Shown here piece after piece: positions 5,230 through 8,964 of a DNA stretch of 8,964 nt (its first letter is position 1; each line of letters begins with the position of its first letter). Position numbers and translations under genes: made by a program. Source of the DNA: Caryophanales bacterium UBA6768 (GTDB taxonomy: Bacteria > Bacillota > Bacilli > Bacillales_D > Amphibacillaceae). The stretch is taken from the NCBI GenBank assembly GCA_002453315.1, contig DKGO01000124.1, positions 1 to 8,964 on the forward strand. Reading direction: 5' to 3'. The notes under the pieces were generated by a model. It worked only from the letters and a program-made list of their open reading frames with translations. It ran no database searches and was not told the DNA's origin.

Positions 5230-6543
5230 ATGACGATGACGAAACACGAACAAATACTATTATTTATAGAGAAGCTGGAAGTTGGAGATAAGATTTCAGT
5301 GAGGCAAATTGCTAAAGAACTGAATGTAAGTGAAGGAACTGCTTATCGAGCAATTAAAGAAGCTGAAAACCAAGGATACGTAAGCACAATTGAGAGAGTC
5401 GGAACGATTCGGATAAAAAAGAAGCAAAAAGAAAACATCGAAAGACTCACATTCGCAGAAGTCGTAAATATCGTCGATGGACAAGTTCTAGGTGGACGTG
5501 CGGGATTACATAAAACGTTAAATAAATTTGTCATTGGAGCGATGAAGCTTGATGCCATGATGAGATATGTCGATCCTGGGAGCTTATTAATTGTCGGAAA
5601 TCGTGATCAGGTGCACAAGATTGCATTGGAAGCCGGAGCTGCCGTATTAATAACAGGCGGCTTTGATGCTAAAGATGATGTGAAACAAATGGCAGATGAA
5701 CTTGAATTGCCTGTCATTTCGACTTCCTATGATTCGTTTACGGTCGGAACGATGATTAACCGTGCCATTTATGACCAATTGATTAAAAAAGAAATCGTTC
5801 AAGTGAGCGATATTTTAACTCCGATTGAAGAAACACGTTTTTTAAATATTAATGATACTGTTGATCGTTGGCATCAACATCATGAAGAAACAAAACATAG
5901 TCGTTATCCTGTTTGTGATGATCATATGCGAGTCGTTGGGATTGTAACAACAAAAGATGTCATTAATGCTGGTGAGGAAAGAGAAATCGAGCGAATTATG
6001 ACGAAGTATCCTCTAACAATTAATGAACGAACTTCCGTAGCGACTGCAGCTCACATGATGATTTGGGAAAGCATTGAAATGGTTCCTGTCGTAAACCAAT
6101 CAGATAAACTAGTCGGCATCATTAGCCGGAAAGACGTGTTAAAAGCAACACAAACGATGCAACAACAACCACAAATGGGGGAAACATTCACCGATCTTAT
6201 TACAAGTCAAATGGAAGATGTTGTTGAAGCGGGAGAAACCCATTATGTCAGTGAAGTTACTCCACAAATGACAAATCACCTCGGTACGCTTTCATACGGT
6301 GTCATCACGACCCTTGTAACAGAGGCGGGAAGCCGTATTTTAAAAAAGCTGAAACGAGGTGATCTCGTCGTAGAAAATTTGACAATTTATTTTATTAAAC
6401 CAGTTCAAATTGAGAGTACGATTGAGATCCGACCACGTATTTTAGAAATGAGTCGGAAATTTGGTCGCGTCGATATCGAAGTGTACCATGAAAGTACGCT
6501 CGTTGGAAAAGCATTAATGGTTGCACAGCTTATTGATCGTTAA
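5230..6543 (+). CDS. ytoI: YtoI-type regulator: wHTH, DRTGG, two CBS domains and a hotdog domain
   Basis: This 437-residue protein has a distinctive domain order. A winged helix-turn-helix covers residues 5-62 (KISVRQIAKELNVSEGTAYR). A DRTGG domain covers about 75-183, with AAVLITGGF. A CBS pair lies at about 195-247 and 256-307, with repeated VVGIVTTKDV and LVGIISRKDV ends. A C-terminal hotdog domain covers about 335-435. The same order is known from B. subtilis YtoI and Streptococcus pneumoniae SpxR, a regulator of pyruvate oxidase. CBS pairs usually bind adenine nucleotides and hotdog domains acyl-CoA or similar; the ligand here is unknown. The start is uncertain: GGTGA (5217-5221) favours the ATG at 5230, while ATGs at 5215 and 5236 are alternatives without a good site. 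It converges on ytpI with an 8-base gap and no terminator between. Confidence 0.95.
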   Translation: MTMTKHEQILLFIEKLEVGDKISVRQIAKELNVSEGTAYRAIKEAENQGYVSTIERVGTIRIKKKQKENIERLTFAEVVNIVDGQVLGGRAGLHKTLNKFVIGAMKLDAMMRYVDPGSLLIVGNRDQVHKIALEAGAAVLITGGFDAKDDVKQMADELELPVISTSYDSFTVGTMINRAIYDQLIKKEIVQVSDILTPIEETRFLNINDTVDRWHQHHEETKHSRYPVCDDHMRVVGIVTTKDVINAGEEREIERIMTKYPLTINERTSVATAAHMMIWESIEMVPVVNQSDKLVGIISRKDVLKATQTMQQQPQMGETFTDLITSQMEDVVEAGETHYVSEVTPQMTNHLGTLSYGVITTLVTEAGSRILKKLKRGDLVVENLTIYFIKPVQIESTIEIRPRILEMSRKFGRVDIEVYHESTLVGKALMVAQLIDR

Positions 6544-6551
6544 TAAAATAA

Positions 6552-6857
6552 TTACCCCTGATTATGCTTCGCTTCTTCAATCGCTAAAGGTAAGTAATGA
6601 CGATATGCACGATAACCTAAAATGACATTTGCAAGGCCAAGTAAAATAAAGATCACACCGATAATTAAAGCGATAGTTGAATCGAAGCGAATGAAAATTT
6701 GGTTTAATCCAAAGAAAGTCATAAAACTTCCAAGTGCAATATTTGCTTTTGTATTGACCCAATTTTTCTCAATGACTAGTTTCGTTCGAAAAGCTTTTAC
6801 TTTATAGAAAAAGTAAAACATGATTGAAATGACGATAAAAATGACGAATGTTGGCAA
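6552..6857 (-). CDS. ytpI: YtpI-family membrane protein
   Basis: This 101-residue protein matches the Bacillus YtpI family, whose function is unknown. Three membrane segments are likely: residues 2-19 (PTFVIFIVISIMFYFFY), about 41-58 (ALGSFMTFFGLNQIFI), and about 63-82 (TIALIIGVIFILLGLANVIL). The family-typical YKVKAFRTK follows the first helix, and GYRAYRHYLPLAIEEA forms the C-terminal cytoplasmic part. The start is TTG at 6855-6857, eight bases after GGAGG (6866-6870 on the plus strand). An in-frame TTG at 6872 overlaps that site and is unlikely, and homologues begin with MP as here. It lies between ytoI and nrnA but on the opposite strand. The upstream spacer also holds a small Cys-containing ORF. 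Confidence 0.9.
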   Translation of the reverse strand: MPTFVIFIVISIMFYFFYKVKAFRTKLVIEKNWVNTKANIALGSFMTFFGLNQIFIRFDSTIALIIGVIFILLGLANVILGYRAYRHYLPLAIEEAKHNQG

Positions 6858-6889
6858 TAAAAAAACCTCCAAAATGTTTGCTTTTAATT

Positions 6890-6970
6890 GACTTTGAGAC
6901 AGAGGAGTGAATGCGTAACTACAGACACGTATGCATCAGTTTCCAAGCCTGGACAAAGTCTTCACACTCC
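6890..6970. repeat. Interleaved inverted repeats in the ytpI-nrnA spacer
   Basis: Two pairs of complementary segments interleave: GACTTTG (6890-6896) with CAAAGTC (6954-6960), and GGAGTG (6904-6909) with CACTCC (6965-6970). They cannot nest, so an RNA would form a pseudoknot or choose between them. Local hairpins lie inside: ATGCGTA/TATGCAT (6911-6917 with 6930-6936, one G-U) and TCCA-AGCC-TGGA (6942-6953). The sequence could be leader RNA of nrnA (plus) or ytpI (minus). No matching known RNA family comes to mind. Confidence 0.35.
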
Positions 6971-6972
6971 AT
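6919..6972 (-). CDS. Possible 17-residue microprotein or leader peptide upstream of ytpI
   Basis: On the minus strand an ATG-to-TAG reading frame encodes MECEDFVQAWKLMHTCL, with two Cys, one Trp and an amphipathic look. A GGTGG site (6986-6990) lies 13 bases before the ATG, which is longer than optimal. The ORF ends about 60 bases before the ytpI start and overlaps the interleaved inverted repeats. ORFs this short are common by chance, so this is tentative. A 32-codon plus-strand ORF from 6931 overlaps it but has no ribosome binding site. Confidence 0.22.
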   Translation of the reverse strand: MECEDFVQAWKLMHTCL

Positions 6973-7048
6973 TTTAAAACAATTTCCACCGATATGCTAT
7001 TGATGTTATTCATTCGGGTAATTTTTTGAATGAAAAAAGGAGAAAAAA

Positions 7049-7984
7049 ATGAAACAACAAATTTTAAATGCGATTAAACAATTCGATACGATCATCATTC
7101 ATCGGCACGTTCGCCCTGATCCAGACGCTCTTGGCTCACAAGGAGCACTCGCTGAAATTATTAAACTGAGTTATCCGAGTAAGCGTGTGTTTGTCGTTGG
7201 GGAAGAAGAAGATTCGTTACAATTTTTAAATCGAATGGATCAGATTGATGATCAAACATATGAAGGGGCACTCGTCATCGTTTGTGACACAGCAAACAAA
7301 CCAAGAATTAGTGATCAACGCTATAATCAAGGAGAGATGTTAATTAAAATTGATCACCATCCAAATGATGATCAATACGGGGATCTCATGTGGGTAGATA
7401 CGGATGCGAGTGCTGTCAGTGAAATGATTTATGAATTTTACTTATTCGGAAAAGAACAAGGCTTGCAAATAAATGAAAAAGCAGCGTCGTTAATATACGC
7501 CGGCATTGTTGGTGATACAGGTCGATTTTTATTTTCGAATACGACAGCGAAAACGTTCCGTTATGTGAGTGAGCTTGTAGGAGACGGATTAGCTTTCACT
7601 TCGATTTATGATCAGCTCTACAAACGAAGAAGAGAGCTAATCCATTTAAACGGATACGTTCTCCAAAATTTCACTTATGAAGATGGTGTTGGAATGATGA
7701 AAATTCCATTATCCATATTAGAGCAATTTGATGTATCGGCAAGTGAGGCATCTCTTCTCGTCAACTCTTTTTCTGACATAGAAGGTCTAAGAGCTTGGGC
7801 TTTTTTCATTGAAGAAGAAGATCAAATTCGTGTTCGGTTACGTTCAAAAGGTCCAGTCGTTAATACGATTGCCACCCAATTTAACGGTGGAGGTCATCCG
7901 TTGGCAGCTGGCGCGACGATATATTCATGGGATGATGTAGATGATGTTATCGGCTTATTAAAGGAAGCATGCCTAACTGAGTGA
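7049..7984 (+). CDS. nrnA: NanoRNase / pAp phosphatase NrnA (DHH-DHHA1 phosphoesterase)
   Basis: NrnA degrades RNA oligonucleotides of 2-5 nt, dephosphorylates pAp (adenosine 3',5'-bisphosphate) and can hydrolyse pApA from c-di-AMP turnover. It is a Mn-dependent cytoplasmic enzyme. The 311-residue length is standard. DHH-domain metal ligands are visible: His18 and/or His20 with Asp24 and Asp26 in HRHVRPDPDALGS, Asp80 in VCDTA, Asp-His-His at 102-104 (IDHHP), and Asp156 in GIVGDTGRF. The C-terminal DHHA1 domain ends with the substrate-binding GGGH motif at 280-283 (NGGGHPLAAGA). The ribosome binding site GGAG (7039-7042) is six bases before the ATG. I see no convincing promoter, but the upstream spacer is foldable. 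Its stop overlaps the end of the convergent ytrI gene by 12 bases. Confidence 0.97.
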   Translation: MKQQILNAIKQFDTIIIHRHVRPDPDALGSQGALAEIIKLSYPSKRVFVVGEEEDSLQFLNRMDQIDDQTYEGALVIVCDTANKPRISDQRYNQGEMLIKIDHHPNDDQYGDLMWVDTDASAVSEMIYEFYLFGKEQGLQINEKAASLIYAGIVGDTGRFLFSNTTAKTFRYVSELVGDGLAFTSIYDQLYKRRRELIHLNGYVLQNFTYEDGVGMMKIPLSILEQFDVSASEASLLVNSFSDIEGLRAWAFFIEEEDQIRVRLRSKGPVVNTIATQFNGGGHPLAAGATIYSWDDVDDVIGLLKEACLTE

Positions 7985-8491
7985 GACACGGGGCATATGA
8001 ATATCAATATGTAGCTCTATCGTCGTGTAGAGATAGAGTTGTTTTACAGTTAATGTGAATTGTTTTTTTTCTATTTTGAATTGCTTATTTTCAAGCGTTG
8101 AAATAAGCAATTCTTTATTTTTAGAGACTGTTTCAATGTTTTTATTCAATAAAAGATTTTCTAGAAATTGAAGAGCTTTTTTTTCTAATTCATACGTTTC
8201 CATTTCAGTTAATTTTAATTTTTCTTTGTTTAAAAATTCAAGCTTAATCTCTTTTATTAATAATTGACTTTCGCTTTGTTTATTGATTTCTTCAATATCT
8301 TTTTGAAAAAGCTCTATTTTTTCATGAAGGTCTTTAATTTCTGATTGTTGTTCGGCAATTTTATTCACTTGCCGATCTTGCATCATGCCGAAAAATGTTA
8401 AGAAAAGTATCCAGCCAACGATTGTTCCAAATGCGAGACCAGCGAGAAACTGTTGCAGCTTGTGCATACGATAAAAAAATGGAATTCGCAT
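7973..8491 (-). CDS. ytrI: Sporulation protein YtrI
   Basis: This 172-residue protein matches YtrI, which in B. subtilis is made under sigma-E control and needed for efficient sporulation. A short basic N-terminus precedes one membrane segment at about residues 15-37 (FLAGLAFGTIVGWILFLTFFGMM). A predicted coiled coil with regular hydrophobic spacing follows, about 38-75 (VNKIAEQQSEIKDLHEKIEL and onward), then a Lys/Glu-rich helical region and a C-terminal strand-rich tail. The start at 8489-8491 is supported by AGGAGA nine bases upstream and by homologues beginning MR.P. It begins four bases after the ytrH stop, so the two form an operon. Its last 12 bases overlap nrnA on the other strand. 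Confidence 0.9.
   Translation of the reverse strand: MRIPFFYRMHKLQQFLAGLAFGTIVGWILFLTFFGMMQDRQVNKIAEQQSEIKDLHEKIELFQKDIEEINKQSESQLLIKEIKLEFLNKEKLKLTEMETYELEKKALQFLENLLLNKNIETVSKNKELLISTLENKQFKIEKKQFTLTVKQLYLYTTIELHIDIHMPRVSLS
8012..8045 (+). terminator. Candidate terminator of nrnA inside the 3' end of ytrI
   Basis: CTCTATC (8015-8021) pairs with GATAGAG (8032-8038) around a 10-base loop. Three more pairs, two of them G-U, extend the stem outward to 8012 and 8041. TTGTTTT (8039-8045) gives a modest T-rich tail on the plus strand. It begins 28 bases after the nrnA stop, within the antisense of ytrI codons. The stem is AT-rich and the tail interrupted, so termination may be partial. Confidence 0.4.
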
Positions 8492-8495
8492 ACAT

Positions 8496-8819
8496 TCAAT
8501 TCTCCTGAGTGAACCATTGAATGAAGTGTGTGCCAGTGTAAGCTCCACTCATTGCAGACATGACGAGTAATATTTGCTTGACAACTTCAGATGGTGTGCC
8601 ATAGAAAATGCCACGCTCTAAGCTTGAAATCATATCAAACGTACCACCGATAGCTGCAACAAGCGCCCAGATTTTTAAGTTGTTTGAGAGCTGGGTCATC
8701 GTTTTCATTGGTGGCTCGTTGACTAGAAATGCACCGATTGCACCAATAACCGAGCCTCCGACAACGACACCGATTGCAACAAAAAATGCTATAATTAATG
8801 TAATGAGAAACCTTTCCAT
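8496..8819 (-). CDS. ytrH: Sporulation membrane protein YtrH
   Basis: This 107-residue protein matches YtrH, a sigma-E-dependent mother-cell membrane protein of endospore formers. A Gly/Ala/Val-rich first membrane segment lies at about residues 5-33 (ITLIIAFFVAIGVVVGGSVIGAIGAF). Two shorter hydrophobic stretches follow near 49-62 (KIWALVAAIGGTF) and 82-97 (QILLVMSAMSGAYTG). The ERGIFYGTPSEVVKQ loop lies between them. No catalytic motif is seen; its molecular function is unknown. The ATG at 8817-8819 follows GAGGGG with seven bases of spacing. It is the first gene of a two-gene operon with ytrI and has a sigma-E-like promoter about 45 bases upstream. Confidence 0.93.
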   Translation of the reverse strand: MERFLITLIIAFFVAIGVVVGGSVIGAIGAFLVNEPPMKTMTQLSNNLKIWALVAAIGGTFDMISSLERGIFYGTPSEVVKQILLVMSAMSGAYTGTHFIQWFTQEN

Positions 8820-8861
8820 TTGCTTTCCCCTCTCTTCATATGCTGGGAAGTTTTCTCTACA

Positions 8862-8890
8862 TTACTATGGACAACCGATGCGAAGTATGA
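8862..8890 (-). promoter_or_regulatory. Sigma-E-like promoter of the ytrH-ytrI operon
   Basis: On the minus strand TCATACT (8884-8890) matches the sigma-E -35 consensus KMATATT at six of seven positions. After 14 bases CATAGTAA (8862-8869) matches the -10 consensus CATACAMT at five of eight, keeping CATA. The predicted start near 8855 leaves a leader of about 35 bases. The match agrees with the known sigma-E control of these genes in B. subtilis. Confidence 0.5.
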
Positions 8891-8964
8891 TTGTTATTTC
8901 TAATGTTGGTTTTTAAAAAAGATGTTGTTTATGACACAATGAGTATAAACTGTGCGGTAGCTTA

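Noticed and set aside
6931..7029. 32-codon plus-strand ORF (MHQFPSLDK...) before nrnA
   Set aside because: It has no ribosome binding site and overlaps the more protein-like minus-strand peptide and the foldable region.
8492..8548. Extended N-terminus for ytrI overlapping ytrH
   Set aside because: Homologues start at the ATG at 8489-8491, which has an AGGAGA site; the extension is the out-of-frame end of ytrH.
8608..8916. 102-residue plus-strand ORF opposite ytrH
   Set aside because: It is the antisense of ytrH and looks low in quality as a protein.
8925..8949. TTGTTT and TATAAA as a rightward promoter (for example for dnaE)
   Set aside because: The spacer is only 13 bases and no alternative -35 fits; the downstream gene is outside the window.
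1..8964. CRISPR arrays, insertion sequences, tRNA/rRNA genes, prophage or defence genes
   Set aside because: I saw no regularly spaced repeats, transposase or integrase reading frames, or RNA gene signatures on either strand.

Overview
The window looks like chromosomal DNA of a low-G+C, endospore-forming Bacillaceae. Ribosome binding sites are strong and Bacillus-like, TTG and GTG starts occur, and the gene set is a housekeeping block known from Bacillus subtilis: ytkK-like SDR, ald, ytkL, ytoI, ytpI, nrnA (ytqI), ytrH and ytrI. The last two are mother-cell sporulation genes. All names come from recognising protein sequence; no database search was run.

Layout. 1-322: 5' part of a universal stress protein gene on the minus strand, with a sigma-B-like promoter. 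459-1220: a short-chain dehydrogenase-like gene that lacks the family's catalytic Tyr. 1275-1643: a small secreted protein whose ribosome binding site lies inside a hairpin, ended by an intrinsic terminator (1642-1675). 1841-2956: alanine dehydrogenase, preceded by a leader that can fold into several stems. 3026-3709: YtkL-type metal-dependent hydrolase. A bidirectional terminator (3716-3746) separates it from 3754-4752 on the minus strand, a haem aldoxime dehydratase closely resembling OxdB, which is the accessory gene of the window. 4919-5155: a small two-helix membrane protein with a TTG start. 5230-6543: YtoI, a wHTH-DRTGG-CBS-CBS-hotdog regulator, with its own promoter bracketed by an inverted repeat. 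6552-6857 (minus): YtpI. 7049-7984: NrnA. 7973-8491 and 8496-8819 (minus): ytrI and ytrH, a sporulation pair behind a sigma-E-like promoter. The right end (8891-8964) holds no gene I can support; by synteny dnaE would follow.

How the genes relate. Most are single-gene or two-gene units with alternating orientation. ytoI and nrnA bracket ytpI; NrnA degrades nanoRNA and pAp/pApA, and YtoI has CBS domains that usually bind adenine nucleotides, so a nucleotide-signalling theme is possible but inferred. The most unusual contents are the aldoxime dehydratase inserted in a conserved block with its own operator-like dyad, the SDR without its catalytic Tyr, and several dyads or foldable leaders in the intergenic regions. 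I did not find a clearly new multi-gene system such as a defence island, CRISPR array or mobile element.
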